Of a DNA stretch of 64,000 bases, positions 53,497 to 62,453 are shown one piece after another; within the stretch, counting starts at the first letter, position 1; every line of letters begins with the position of its first letter. The notes beneath the pieces are model-generated. The model saw only the letters and a program-made list of their open reading frames with translations, searched no databases and was not told where the DNA came from. Source of the DNA: Pedobacter cryoconitis. GTDB lineage: Bacteria; Bacteroidota; Bacteroidia; Sphingobacteriales; Sphingobacteriaceae. The position numbers and the translations under genes are program-made. The stretch lies in NCBI RefSeq assembly GCF_014207135.1, contig NZ_JACHCC010000007.1, forward strand, positions 310,001 through 374,000, read 5' to 3'.

Positions 53497-54006
53497 ATGG
53501 CCGATTCACAATTACTTATTTTAGATAAAAAACAGATCCAGCAAAAAATTAACCGTATGGCTTATCAGATACTGGAAGATAATTTAAATGAAAAAGAAAT
53601 TGTGCTGGCGGGTATCTGGGACAGAGGATATAAACTCGCGTTAAGACTGAAAACAGTCTTGACGGAGATCTCAGATTTGACAGTAACCATGCTTAAAATT
53701 GAGCTTGAAAAAGAAAACAGCTGTCTGAAAGCCACTACAGATATTGAACCGGTTAAAGTAAAAAACAAGGTGGTTATCCTGGTAGATGACGTTTTAAACA
53801 GTGGAAAAACACTTGCTTATGGTTTTGGTGTTTTTCTGAATACCCCTCACAAAAAGATCCGTACTGTAGTTCTGGTAGACAGAAGTCATAAAATATATCC
53901 TGTGGCTACTGATTTTGTCGGTCTTCAGATGGCTACTGTACTTAAAGAACATGTAGACGTTGTATTGGATGTGGAAGGACAGCAGGATGGTGTTTATCTG
54001 AGCTAG
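53497..54006 (+). CDS. Phosphoribosyltransferase family protein (PyrR/Hpt-like)
   Basis: ATG 53497 gives a 169-residue protein beginning MADSQLLILD; a TTG at 53488 is an alternative. The PRPP-binding motif is VVILVDDVLNSGKTLAYGFG near residue 90. The preceding GIWDRGYKLALRLKTVL resembles the substrate loop of type I phosphoribosyltransferases, and RTVVLVDRSHKIYPVATDFV follows. The fold is close to PyrR, but substrate (uracil or a purine base) cannot be told. The stop is followed 2 bp later by the next gene, so the two are probably co-transcribed. Confidence 0.75.
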   Translation: MADSQLLILDKKQIQQKINRMAYQILEDNLNEKEIVLAGIWDRGYKLALRLKTVLTEISDLTVTMLKIELEKENSCLKATTDIEPVKVKNKVVILVDDVLNSGKTLAYGFGVFLNTPHKKIRTVVLVDRSHKIYPVATDFVGLQMATVLKEHVDVVLDVEGQQDGVYLS

Positions 54007-54008
54007 GT

Positions 54009-55049
54009 ATGCTTCTGATCAGCTTTATCTATGTCATCCTTATTTTTTTAGTTCTTCGTTTCTCTGTCACTGTATTTAATTTTCTGTCTAATCCAAAACT
54101 GGGGATTTACGGCAGACATTTTAACGATCAGGTCTCCATACTCATAGAGGCTACGCCAGATAAACAGAGCTTGATGACATTGCTGAAGACTATTCAGGAA
54201 CAGGATTATCAGCACCTGGAAGTCATCATTCAACAATATAAAGAATCTGGTGAGTTCAATGAGCTTAACAGATTTTGTGCCGATGATAGTAGATTTAGTC
54301 TCAGAAAGCAAAAAACAGGATCGGTTGAAGATGAAGCAAATGGGGTATATTTCTTATTTCTGGGGACACACACACTTCTCCGCAAGGGACTGATCAACAG
54401 CTTGATCTACAGAACTAAAGTTTTTAACCTCACCCTGCTGAATATTATTCCAACTCAGAACATCTCCGGGTTGTTTAATTATTGTCTGCTGCCACTGAGT
54501 AATTTCGTTTTGCTGAATTTAATTCCCCTCCGATTGGTACGATTGTTTTCCAGCCCGGCATTTTCCGCGGGCACTAATCAATGTATGTTCTTCGACGCAG
54601 CGATCTATAAGAAATACGAATGGCACAGAAGATTAAAAGGTGAATTGCCAGAAGCTGTAGAAATTGTTAAAGCTGTAAAACAGGAAGCTTTAAAAGCAGA
54701 AACACTTTTAGGAAATCATCTGATTCATAGCTATTCGGTTGAAAAACAAACTGATCTGATTCATAAGACCGGGCAGCGTTTGCTGAGAAGTTTTGGAAAT
54801 AATATTTTAGTTGCACTGATTTATTTAGTGCTGGTCGTGGGCGGACCTGTTTTTATGCTCGCTCATTATGAATACAGCCTGTTAATCCTTCCTGTAGGAC
54901 TTATTTTTCTGAGCAGGGTCATGATTTCCTTTTTGTCCGGTCAGAACCCGTTATGGAATGTGCTTCTCCATCCACTACAGATGTTGTTTCTGGTTATTTC
55001 TCTATTGCAGGCGATTTACAGCAGGATCTTAAACAAGACCAAAAAGTAA
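54009..55049 (+). CDS. Membrane GT2-like protein with lost catalytic acids
   Basis: This 346-residue protein has a transmembrane helix at about 2-20, a GT-A-like domain from about 40 to 235, and two or three C-terminal helices (about 265-340), the layout of membrane GT2 enzymes such as CrtQ/HpnB types. LLKTIQEQDYQHLEVIIQQY matches the GT2 opening. VYFLFLGTHTLLRKGLINSL stands where LLFLDADT with DxD is expected, and GELPEAVEIVKAVK where an E/D-D base is expected. Both acidic sites seem replaced, so catalysis is doubtful. It may be a pseudoenzyme or scaffold. Confidence 0.55.
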   Translation: MLLISFIYVILIFLVLRFSVTVFNFLSNPKLGIYGRHFNDQVSILIEATPDKQSLMTLLKTIQEQDYQHLEVIIQQYKESGEFNELNRFCADDSRFSLRKQKTGSVEDEANGVYFLFLGTHTLLRKGLINSLIYRTKVFNLTLLNIIPTQNISGLFNYCLLPLSNFVLLNLIPLRLVRLFSSPAFSAGTNQCMFFDAAIYKKYEWHRRLKGELPEAVEIVKAVKQEALKAETLLGNHLIHSYSVEKQTDLIHKTGQRLLRSFGNNILVALIYLVLVVGGPVFMLAHYEYSLLILPVGLIFLSRVMISFLSGQNPLWNVLLHPLQMLFLVISLLQAIYSRILNKTKK

Positions 55050-55054
55050 GTTTA

Positions 55055-55084
55055 TTGATATGAAACTCTTTTTGCGTAATTTTG
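55055..55084 (+). promoter_or_regulatory. Predicted promoter for ispH
   Basis: TTG at 55055-55057, a 19-base spacer and TAATTTTG at 55077-55084 fit the Bacteroidota -33/-7 pattern. The ispH start is at 55134. Confidence 0.5.
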
Positions 55085-55133
55085 TATTGTAAACACCATT
55101 GATCAGGATGCACCGTCATCGAATACACAATAT

Positions 55134-55982
55134 ATGAAATACGATTTAGCTGTAACAATAGATAAAGATTCAGGATTCTGTTTCGGGGTAGTCTATGCTA
55201 TCGAAATGGCTGAAGATATTCTGGCCGAAGAAGATTATCTGTATTGTCTTGGGGATATAGTGCATAACGATGAGGAGGTGAGACGCCTGACCGATAAGGG
55301 GCTGCGTATTATTGACCATGAACAGCTGCATCAGCTGCACAATGAAAAAGTACTGATCAGGGCCCACGGAGAGGCTCCGTCAACCTACCAGCTGGCACTG
55401 GAAAATAACCTCATTCTAATTGATGCTTCCTGTCCGGTAGTATTAAAATTACAGAACAGGATCAAGAATTCTTACGATGACAAAGAGCAGATTTTAATCT
55501 TTGGTAAACACGGACATGCCGAAGTGATCGGTTTACAGGGGCAGACCGACGGGAATGCAATTGTTTTTCAGGATCTTGCAGAACTGGATAATATTGATTT
55601 ACCGGCAAAGTTTACACTGTACAGCCAGACAACCAAAAGCACGGATAAATTTTATCATATCAAGGATCAGTTACTGAGCAGGGGCTATGAAGTTAAAGCT
55701 AATGATACAATCTGCAGACAAGTTTCCAATCGTTATGAAGACCTTGAGAAATTTGTAGTTAATTACGACAGGATCATTTTTGTATCAGGTAAAAAATCAT
55801 CCAATGGCAAAGTCCTTTATGATGTTTGTAAAAAATACAATGAACATTCCTATTTCATTTCCAATATAGAAGAGCTTGAAATGGATTGGTTTAGTCCAAA
55901 AGATAAGATTGGTATCTGCGGAGCTACTTCCACACCTATGTGGCTGATGGAGCAGGTGAAGGCTAAACTGGAGTCTTTTTAG
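55134..55982 (+). CDS. ispH: 4-hydroxy-3-methylbut-2-enyl diphosphate reductase
   Basis: This 282-residue Fe-S enzyme makes IPP and DMAPP in the last step of the non-mevalonate pathway. Three conserved cysteines are visible in SGFCFGVVYAI (Cys16), DASCPVVLK (about residue 100) and NDTICRQVSNRYEDL (about 200). They bind the [4Fe-4S] cluster. LIRAHGEAPSTY supplies a substrate-binding His, and GICGATSTPMWLMEQV is the C-terminal block. It lies upstream of hemH by 125 bp, which contains another -7 box. Confidence 0.93.
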   Translation: MKYDLAVTIDKDSGFCFGVVYAIEMAEDILAEEDYLYCLGDIVHNDEEVRRLTDKGLRIIDHEQLHQLHNEKVLIRAHGEAPSTYQLALENNLILIDASCPVVLKLQNRIKNSYDDKEQILIFGKHGHAEVIGLQGQTDGNAIVFQDLAELDNIDLPAKFTLYSQTTKSTDKFYHIKDQLLSRGYEVKANDTICRQVSNRYEDLEKFVVNYDRIIFVSGKKSSNGKVLYDVCKKYNEHSYFISNIEELEMDWFSPKDKIGICGATSTPMWLMEQVKAKLESF

Positions 55983-56049
55983 CATCAGAAATGTTCATCA
56001 TTAAAAAGTAATTATTCAAAAGCCATTTCAAGGCCGGTTAAGCTTAATG

Positions 56050-56094
56050 TATATTTGTTGAAAAAACGAGCCTTAATGTATATTCAGGCTGGTT
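56050..56094 (+). promoter_or_regulatory. hemH promoter box and leader hairpin
   Basis: TATATTTG at 56050-56057 is a -7-type box. In the leader, AACGAGCCT (56065-56073) pairs with AGGCTGGTT (56086-56094), with one G-G mismatch, followed by CTTTATTTT. Ten bases later hemH begins. The hairpin plus T-rich tail looks like an attenuator. Confidence 0.4.
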
Positions 56095-56107
56095 CTTTAT
56101 TTTAACT

Positions 56108-57133
56108 ATGGGAAAAAAGGGCGTATTATTAGTGAATTTAGGAACTCCGGACAGTCCGGAAGTAGGGGATGTGCGTAAATATCTGGATGAATTTCTGATG
56201 GATGAACGTGTGATTGATATCAATGCTTTCAGCAGAACTTTACTGGTTAAAGGGGCAATCGTACCCTTTAGAAGTCCGAAGACCGCTAAACTCTATAAGG
56301 AAATATGGGATGAAAACGGGTCACCCTTACTATATTACAGTAAAATACAGGCTGCACTTGTTCAGGAACAGCTGGGACCGGAGTATCATGTAGAACTGGC
56401 TATGCGTTATCAGCGTCCCTCTATCGATTCTGCTTTGGAAAAGATGAAAGCCGGTTTGGTTGAAAGTATCCAGGTAATTCCTTTGTTTCCCCAGTATGCT
56501 TCGGCGAGTACAGGTTCGGTCATTCAGAAAGTAATGGAAATTGTCAGCAAATGGCAGACTATACCTCCTGTGTCTTTTGTGAACTCGTTTCACGATAATG
56601 ACATGATGATCAGTACTTTTGCTGATAATGCAAAAAAATATCAGCCTGAAACCTATGATCAGATTTTATTTAGTTTCCATGGTTTACCTGAGCGTCAGTT
56701 AAAAAAATGTGATCATTCCGGGAAGCATTGTCTGCAAAAATCTAATTGCTGTGAGACCTTAACAGATGTAAATAAGTTTTGTTATTCTGCACAATGCCAT
56801 GATACTGCCAGATTGATTGCGGCCGAGTTAAATATCCCTGCTGATCAGTATTCAGTGTGTTTTCAGTCGAGGTTAGGTAAAGAACCCTGGGTACAACCTT
56901 ATACTACAGATGTATTGAAAGAGCTTGCTGCAAAAGGCAAAAAAAGGCTTTTAGTATTCTGCCCGGCTTTTGTGGCCGACTGTCTGGAAACACTTTACGA
57001 AGTGACAGTAGAATATGGGGAAGAATTTAAATTACTGGGAGGAGAGGAAGTACAATTGGTTGCCAGTCTCAATGATCATCCGCAATGGATCGCTACCCTG
57101 GTAAAAATGGTTAAAGACCATCACGCAGCCTAA
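56108..57133 (+). CDS. hemH: Ferrochelatase
   Basis: This 341-residue enzyme inserts iron into protoporphyrin IX. It has the N-terminal GVLLVNLGTPDSPEVGDVRK, RSPKTAKLYKEIWDENGSPL, and the catalytic-His block ILFSFHGLPERQLKKCDHSG. CFQSRLGKEPWVQPYT and KRLLVFCPAFVADCLETLYE follow. A cysteine-rich stretch (KHCLQKSNCCETL) at about 205-220 may bind a metal or Fe-S cluster. The last 4 bp overlap the convergent waaA gene. Confidence 0.94.
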   Translation: MGKKGVLLVNLGTPDSPEVGDVRKYLDEFLMDERVIDINAFSRTLLVKGAIVPFRSPKTAKLYKEIWDENGSPLLYYSKIQAALVQEQLGPEYHVELAMRYQRPSIDSALEKMKAGLVESIQVIPLFPQYASASTGSVIQKVMEIVSKWQTIPPVSFVNSFHDNDMMISTFADNAKKYQPETYDQILFSFHGLPERQLKKCDHSGKHCLQKSNCCETLTDVNKFCYSAQCHDTARLIAAELNIPADQYSVCFQSRLGKEPWVQPYTTDVLKELAAKGKKRLLVFCPAFVADCLETLYEVTVEYGEEFKLLGGEEVQLVASLNDHPQWIATLVKMVKDHHAA

Positions 57134-58350
57134 ATAAACCTTTCCAGGTAGGTTAAAATCTGTTTAGTTGATCCTGTTTTATCCAGTACATATTTTTTGG
57201 CGGCAAGTCCCGCATGATGATCTTTCTGTAGCTGGTCAAAGGCTCTGGAAAGATCATTAAAAGAACTGATACTAATTGCTGCATTTAAGTTTAATAGGTC
57301 TTTTGCCTCCTGGAACTTATCATATTTTGGTCCGAATATTACCGGTAATCCAAAAGCAGCAGCTTCGAGCGTATTATGGATTCCGGCTCCGAAGCCACCG
57401 CCGATATAAGCGATCTTGCCATAGGGATAAACCGAAGAAAGCAGCCCCATATTATCAATCAGCATAATCTGGCAATCAGGAAAAGACAATTGTTCATGGA
57501 CTAAAGTATAACGGATTGCCTCCGGAAATAATTTCAGTAACTGGTTAATGTGGGCAGTGTCAACTTCATGAGGAGCAATAATAAACTTCCATTCCGGATG
57601 AGCAGAGGCTAATGCAGCAATTAACTGCTCGTCCTGCGGCCATGTACTTCCTGCAATAAAAACCGGGGCTTTTCCGGCAAATTTCTCAATGACAGGTAAA
57701 GATCTTGCGGATAATACATGTTCGGCTACTCTGTCAAAACGCGTATCTCCACTCAGGCTTACCTGATTGATATTCAGACTTTGCAGTAATTCTACACTTT
57801 GTGTATTCTGTACAAAAAAATGAGTGACCGCGTTCAGCATACTCCGGTAAAATCCTCCGTACCACTTGAAAAAGAGCTGATCTGGTCTGAAGATTCCTGA
57901 AATAATCAATAAGGGGATCTGGTTTTTCTGAAGTACCTTAAAATAATGATACCAGAATTCATATTTGGTGAAAATGGCAATTTCCGGCTTGATAAGGCTG
58001 ATCAATCGCTCTGCATTTTTGCGGGTATCCAGCGGGAGATAGAAGACACCATCAGCAAGGGCGTAATTTTTACGGACTTCATAACCTGAAGGAGAGAAAA
58101 ATGTAACAATGACTTTTTGATCGGGATACTTTTTTTTCAGTGCTTCCAGAACCGGTCTTCCCTGTTCAAATTCACCTAGGGAGGCAAAATGAAACCAGAT
58201 ATGTTTTTTTGTACTGTCAATTTGTTTTTCTATCGTTTCAAAGATGTTTTCCCTGCCTTTTATAAATAATTTAGCCTTAATGTTAAAGAATGAAGCGATG
58301 TGTATAATCATCCTGTAAAGGGCGATACCAAAATTATAAAGCAAAAGCAT
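57130..58350 (-). CDS. waaA: 3-deoxy-D-manno-octulosonic acid transferase
   Basis: This 406-residue GT-B enzyme transfers Kdo from CMP-Kdo to lipid A precursor. It has an N-terminal hydrophobic anchor (about 1-22), HFASLGEFEQGRPVLEALKK, YPDQKVIVTFFSPSGYEVRK, then VFIAGSTWPQDEQLIAALAS, the GSTW block of the Kdo transferase family. IAYIGGGFGAGIHNTLEAAA and FGLPVIFGPKYDKFQEAKDL follow in the C-terminal domain. It is a single minus-strand gene, convergent with hemH and divergent from the second ugd gene. Confidence 0.92.
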   Translation of the reverse strand: MLLLYNFGIALYRMIIHIASFFNIKAKLFIKGRENIFETIEKQIDSTKKHIWFHFASLGEFEQGRPVLEALKKKYPDQKVIVTFFSPSGYEVRKNYALADGVFYLPLDTRKNAERLISLIKPEIAIFTKYEFWYHYFKVLQKNQIPLLIISGIFRPDQLFFKWYGGFYRSMLNAVTHFFVQNTQSVELLQSLNINQVSLSGDTRFDRVAEHVLSARSLPVIEKFAGKAPVFIAGSTWPQDEQLIAALASAHPEWKFIIAPHEVDTAHINQLLKLFPEAIRYTLVHEQLSFPDCQIMLIDNMGLLSSVYPYGKIAYIGGGFGAGIHNTLEAAAFGLPVIFGPKYDKFQEAKDLLNLNAAISISSFNDLSRAFDQLQKDHHAGLAAKKYVLDKTGSTKQILTYLERFI

Positions 58351-58489
58351 TTTGTACGTTGTATTTATTATCTTAGCCGAAGATACTTGATTAAATTTAA
58401 AAAAAATCTGATTATATGTTAAGTTGTTAGGCTTTAGCGTTATGTATCCAAGTAAGTTAAACGAGTTAATTATATTTTAAAACATCCAT

Positions 58490-59800
58490 ATGAAAATTGC
58501 CGTAATCGGAACAGGGTATGTTGGGCTTGTCACCGGGACTTGTCTGGCTGAAACAGGTAATACCGTAATTTGTGTCGACATTAATGAATCAAAGGTTCTG
58601 AAGATGCAAAACGGGGAGATTCCTATTTATGAACCTGGGCTTGATGTATTGTTCCTAAGAAATATCGTACAAAAAAGATTGACTTTTACTACCGATCTGG
58701 CTATTGCTGTTAAAGATGCGCAGATTATTTTTATGGCTCTGCCAACGCCTCCGGGTGGAGATGGAGCAGCCGATCTGTCCTATATTTTAGGGGCAGCGGA
58801 AGATATCGCGAAATTAGTAACCGAATATAAAGTTATTGTCAATAAATCTACAGTTCCAGTAGGTACCGCAGATAAGGTACAGGCTGTATTTGCAGCACAT
58901 ACTGATGTTAAGGTTGACGTGGTTTCGAACCCGGAGTTCCTGAGAGAAGGAGTGGCGGTAGATGATTTTATGAAACCGGACCGTGTGGTTATTGGTACCA
59001 GGAGTGAACGTGCACAAAAATTAATGGCCGAATTATACGGACCATATGTACGCCAGGGAAATCCGATCTTATTTATGGATGAGAAATCATCTGAGCTGAC
59101 CAAATATGCTGCAAATTCATTTCTGGCCACAAAGATCACTTTCATGAACGAAGTAGCCAATCTTTGCGAGCTGGTTGGTGCCGATGTTGATGCTGTGCGT
59201 AAAGGTATAGGATCCGATGAGCGGATTGGAAAACGTTTCCTGTTTCCAGGCATTGGTTACGGTGGTTCATGTTTCCCTAAAGATGTACAGGCACTGGCTA
59301 AATCGGCTGAGGAGCATAAATATGAATTCAAGATCCTCGAAGCAGTTATGGAGATCAATGAAAAACAAAAAACTGTACTGGTTGAAAAACTGCAAAAATA
59401 TTATAAGAATGAACTGAAAGGTAAACATTTTGCCCTTTGGGGATTAGCTTTTAAACCCGAAACAGATGATATTCGCGAAGCACCTGCTTTGTATATTATT
59501 GATGAGCTGGTAAAACTAGGCGCAACTATTACTGTTTTCGATCCGGAAGGGATGAAAAATGTCAAAGGACTGATTGGAGACAAGGTTAAATATGCCGATG
59601 ACCAGTATGAAGCATTGAAAGGTGCTGATGCTTTATTGATTGCTACAGAATGGTCGGTTTTCAGGAACCCTGATTTTGAGCGCATGGAAGAGAAATTAGC
59701 CAATAAAGTTATTTTCGATGGACGTAATTTATATGACCTGCAGAAAATGATTGATTTGGGATATTATTATAACAGTATTGGCCGTAAACTGGTAGATTAA
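58490..59800 (+). CDS. ugd: UDP-glucose 6-dehydrogenase, copy 2
   Basis: This 436-residue enzyme is a close paralogue of copy 1 at 31634. It has the same [38 protein letters not shown] and [14 protein letters not shown] blocks, with the catalytic cysteine at about 256. It ends [12 protein letters not shown], without the 13-residue extension of copy 1. It overlaps the decarboxylase gene by 1 bp (TAATGG), so its UDP-glucuronate product probably goes to UDP-xylose. Confidence 0.93.
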   Translation: MKIAVIGTGYVGLVTGTCLAETGNTVICVDINESKVLKMQNGEIPIYEPGLDVLFLRNIVQKRLTFTTDLAIAVKDAQIIFMALPTPPGGDGAADLSYILGAAEDIAKLVTEYKVIVNKSTVPVGTADKVQAVFAAHTDVKVDVVSNPEFLREGVAVDDFMKPDRVVIGTRSERAQKLMAELYGPYVRQGNPILFMDEKSSELTKYAANSFLATKITFMNEVANLCELVGADVDAVRKGIGSDERIGKRFLFPGIGYGGSCFPKDVQALAKSAEEHKYEFKILEAVMEINEKQKTVLVEKLQKYYKNELKGKHFALWGLAFKPETDDIREAPALYIIDELVKLGATITVFDPEGMKNVKGLIGDKVKYADDQYEALKGADALLIATEWSVFRNPDFERMEEKLANKVIFDGRNLYDLQKMIDLGYYYNSIGRKLVD

Positions 59801-60789
59801 TGGAGCGTAAAAGAGTATTGATTACCGGTGCAGCCGGATTTTTGGGTTCGCATTTATGCGATCGCTTTATCAAAGAAGACTATCATGTCATTGCAATGGA
59901 TAACCTGATTACAGGTGATCTTCAGAATATCGAACACCTTTTTGCCCTGGAGAATTTTGAGTTTTCGCACCATGATGTGTCTAAATTTGTCTATGTGCCT
60001 GGTAAACTGGATTATATCCTTCATTTTGCCTCTCCGGCAAGTCCGATTGATTATCTGAAAATTCCAATTCAAACCCTTAAAGTGGGTTCTTTGGGTACAC
60101 ATAATTTATTGGGCTTGGCTAAGAATAAAAATGCAAGGATGATTATTGCTTCCACTTCAGAAGTTTATGGTGATCCGAGTGTGAACCCTCAGCCGGAAGA
60201 ATATTGGGGGAATGTCAATCCTGTAGGACCAAGAGGTGTTTACGATGAGGCTAAACGTTTTCAGGAAGCAATGACTATGGCTTACCATACATTTCATGGC
60301 CTGGAAACACGGATTGTTCGTATTTTCAATACTTACGGACCAAGAATGCGCCTGAATGACGGACGTGTACTGCCTGCTTTTATCGGACAGGCTTTAAGAG
60401 GTGAAGACCTGACCGTTTTCGGTGATGGTTCACAGACCCGCTCTTTCTGTTATGTAGATGACCTGGTAGAGGGAATTTACAGATTGTTGCTGAGTGACTA
60501 TGCACAACCGGTAAATATTGGAAACCCTGATGAAATTACCATTAGTCAGTTTGCTGAAGAAATTATTAAACTGACTGGCACCACGCAGAAGGTGATTTAT
60601 AAAGAGTTGCCTATGGATGACCCTAAGCAGCGCAGACCGGATATCACCAAAGCAAGGGCATTGCTGAACTGGGAGCCTAAAGTAAATCGTGCAGAAGGGC
60701 TTAAAATTACTTACGAGTATTTCAAGAGTCTGCCGGCAGAGGCATTGGTGAATAAAGAACATAAAGATTTTACAACATACAACCGTTAA
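59800..60789 (+). CDS. UDP-glucuronate decarboxylase (UDP-xylose synthase)
   Basis: This 329-residue extended SDR enzyme has [56 protein letters not shown] and [20 protein letters not shown] with the YxxxK pair. [20 protein letters not shown] and [20 protein letters not shown] follow as in bacterial UXS. It decarboxylates UDP-glucuronate to UDP-xylose. It directly follows ugd with 1-bp overlap and precedes galE by 6 bp, in line with a pathway operon. Confidence 0.88.
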   Translation: MERKRVLITGAAGFLGSHLCDRFIKEDYHVIAMDNLITGDLQNIEHLFALENFEFSHHDVSKFVYVPGKLDYILHFASPASPIDYLKIPIQTLKVGSLGTHNLLGLAKNKNARMIIASTSEVYGDPSVNPQPEEYWGNVNPVGPRGVYDEAKRFQEAMTMAYHTFHGLETRIVRIFNTYGPRMRLNDGRVLPAFIGQALRGEDLTVFGDGSQTRSFCYVDDLVEGIYRLLLSDYAQPVNIGNPDEITISQFAEEIIKLTGTTQKVIYKELPMDDPKQRRPDITKARALLNWEPKVNRAEGLKITYEYFKSLPAEALVNKEHKDFTTYNR

Positions 60790-60795
60790 TCAGAA

Positions 60796-61818
60796 ATGGG
60801 CAAAATATTAGTTACCGGAGGAACAGGATTTATTGGTTCTCATACTGCAGTTGAATTGACCAATGCTGGTTATGAAGTCATTTTGGTCGATAATTTCTCT
60901 AATTCCAACAGAAAAATCCTTAAACAGCTGGAGACTATTCTGGGGCAGCAGCCTGAATTTGTGGAACTTGATCTTTGCGATGAAGCAAAGGTAAATGAGT
61001 TTGTCGCCAAACATCCTGATATTACAGGAGTAATTCATTTTGCAGCCTTTAAGGCTGTAGGTGAATCTGTACAGCAGCCATTAAAATATTATAGAAATAA
61101 TTTTTATTCATTGATCAACCTGATTAATGCTTTTGATAGTAAAATTGATCTGGTATTTTCTTCTTCCTGTACAGTGTACGGACAGCCTGATCAATTACCT
61201 GTAACGGAAAGTGCAGTAGTTAAAAAAGCCGAGTCCCCTTATGGAAATACCAAGCAGATTGCAGAAGAAATTCTGTCTGAAACCTGTGCAGTTACACCTG
61301 GTCTGAAAATTACTTCTCTGCGTTATTTCAACCCTGTAGGAGCACATGAGTCGGCCCTTATCGGAGAATTACCAATTGGAGTTCCTCAGAACCTGATCCC
61401 GTTTGTTACGCAGTCAGCAATTGGTAAACGTGGACCAATTACTGTTTATGGAGATGATTACAATACACCTGATGGAAGTGCAATACGTGATTATATCCAT
61501 GTAGTGGATCTGGCAAAAGCGCATGTTGCTGCAATTAAACGGATGGAAAGCGGAAAGGCAGAAAGCAATTATGAAGTATTCAACTTAGGTACAGGAAAAG
61601 GGACATCGGTGCTGGAAATTATCTCTGCATTTGAAAAATCTACCGGAACCAAACTGAGTTATACTATCGGAGCGAGAAGAGAAGGAGATATTGAACAGGT
61701 TTGGGGAGATGTAACTAAATCGGCTGAACAGCTTGGCTGGAAGGCAGAGCTTGATATTAACCAGATGATGCTTTCGGCATGGAAATGGGAAAATTATATC
61801 AAAGATAACCCCTTCTAA
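60796..61818 (+). CDS. galE: UDP-glucose 4-epimerase
   Basis: This 340-residue SDR epimerase converts UDP-glucose and UDP-galactose; by family and position it could also act on UDP-xylose to UDP-arabinose. It has LVTGGTGFIGSHTAVELTNA, LVDNFSNSNRKILKQLETIL, HFAAFKAVGESVQQPLKYYR, FSSSCTVYGQPDQLPVTESA and SPYGNTKQIAEEILSETC. RYFNPVGAHESALIGE and YGDDYNTPDGSAIRDYIHVV complete the GalE signature. Its stop codon is immediately followed by the start of the next gene. Confidence 0.92.
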   Translation: MGKILVTGGTGFIGSHTAVELTNAGYEVILVDNFSNSNRKILKQLETILGQQPEFVELDLCDEAKVNEFVAKHPDITGVIHFAAFKAVGESVQQPLKYYRNNFYSLINLINAFDSKIDLVFSSSCTVYGQPDQLPVTESAVVKKAESPYGNTKQIAEEILSETCAVTPGLKITSLRYFNPVGAHESALIGELPIGVPQNLIPFVTQSAIGKRGPITVYGDDYNTPDGSAIRDYIHVVDLAKAHVAAIKRMESGKAESNYEVFNLGTGKGTSVLEIISAFEKSTGTKLSYTIGARREGDIEQVWGDVTKSAEQLGWKAELDINQMMLSAWKWENYIKDNPF

Positions 61819-62385
61819 ATGTTATTGAAGGATCATAAAGACCTTAAAGCGGCTATAACTGCAATCCCTGATAAAGAAAAGGATAAGTTGTTAATGCGCC
61901 TGATTGCAAAGGATAAGGTGCTGACTGAACACCTTCATTTCAAGTTACTGGAAAATGAAGGTGATCTGGAAGAAAGAAGCCAGCTGTTGCATGAAGAAAT
62001 TACAGTTGCTGTAAGGTCTCTTGATCAGCTGAAAAGAGCAACAGCTAAAGATACATTACTTATCTTCCGGAAGTTGAATGGCAGGGTTAATCATCACTTT
62101 AAGGTAACCAAAGACCCGAATACAGAAGCAGAGCTTCGTATTCATTTATTGAAAAGTGTACCTGCAGGTTATCATGAAAGCGTGCTTTCACCTATGGCAA
62201 AGTTCAATGACAGGCTCAAAACATATTTCTTAAGGACTACATTGGCCCTGTATAAGAAATACCTGAAACTGCATGAAGATCTCCAGTATGATCTGAAAGA
62301 TGATTTTAACAAGGTTCTGGAAAAGCTGGAAAAACACGATCTGATAAAGGCGGCCTCGGAGTTGGGGTTGCCAAAAGAATTATAA
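61819..62385 (+). CDS. Unknown helical protein in the nucleotide-sugar operon
   Basis: I do not recognise this 188-residue protein. It is highly charged and almost entirely alpha-helical, with KDHKDLKAAITAIPDKEKDK at the start and a LALYKKYLKLHEDLQYDLKD helix near the end. There is no signal peptide, membrane segment or catalytic motif. The start codon directly follows the galE stop (no gap) and the next gene is 68 bp away. Such tight coupling suggests a shared function in cell-surface sugar metabolism or simply a housekeeping role. Confidence 0.6.
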   Translation: MLLKDHKDLKAAITAIPDKEKDKLLMRLIAKDKVLTEHLHFKLLENEGDLEERSQLLHEEITVAVRSLDQLKRATAKDTLLIFRKLNGRVNHHFKVTKDPNTEAELRIHLLKSVPAGYHESVLSPMAKFNDRLKTYFLRTTLALYKKYLKLHEDLQYDLKDDFNKVLEKLEKHDLIKAASELGLPKEL

Positions 62386-62453
62386 AGAAATACCTGGTCC
62401 TGTTTGAATTGATGATAAGCAGGATCACTTAAAAAGAAGATAAAAGAATTACC

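Noticed and set aside
58780..59253. 157-codon minus-strand frame inside ugd copy 2
   Set aside because: It is a shadow of a highly conserved gene; similar frames occur opposite ugd copy 1.
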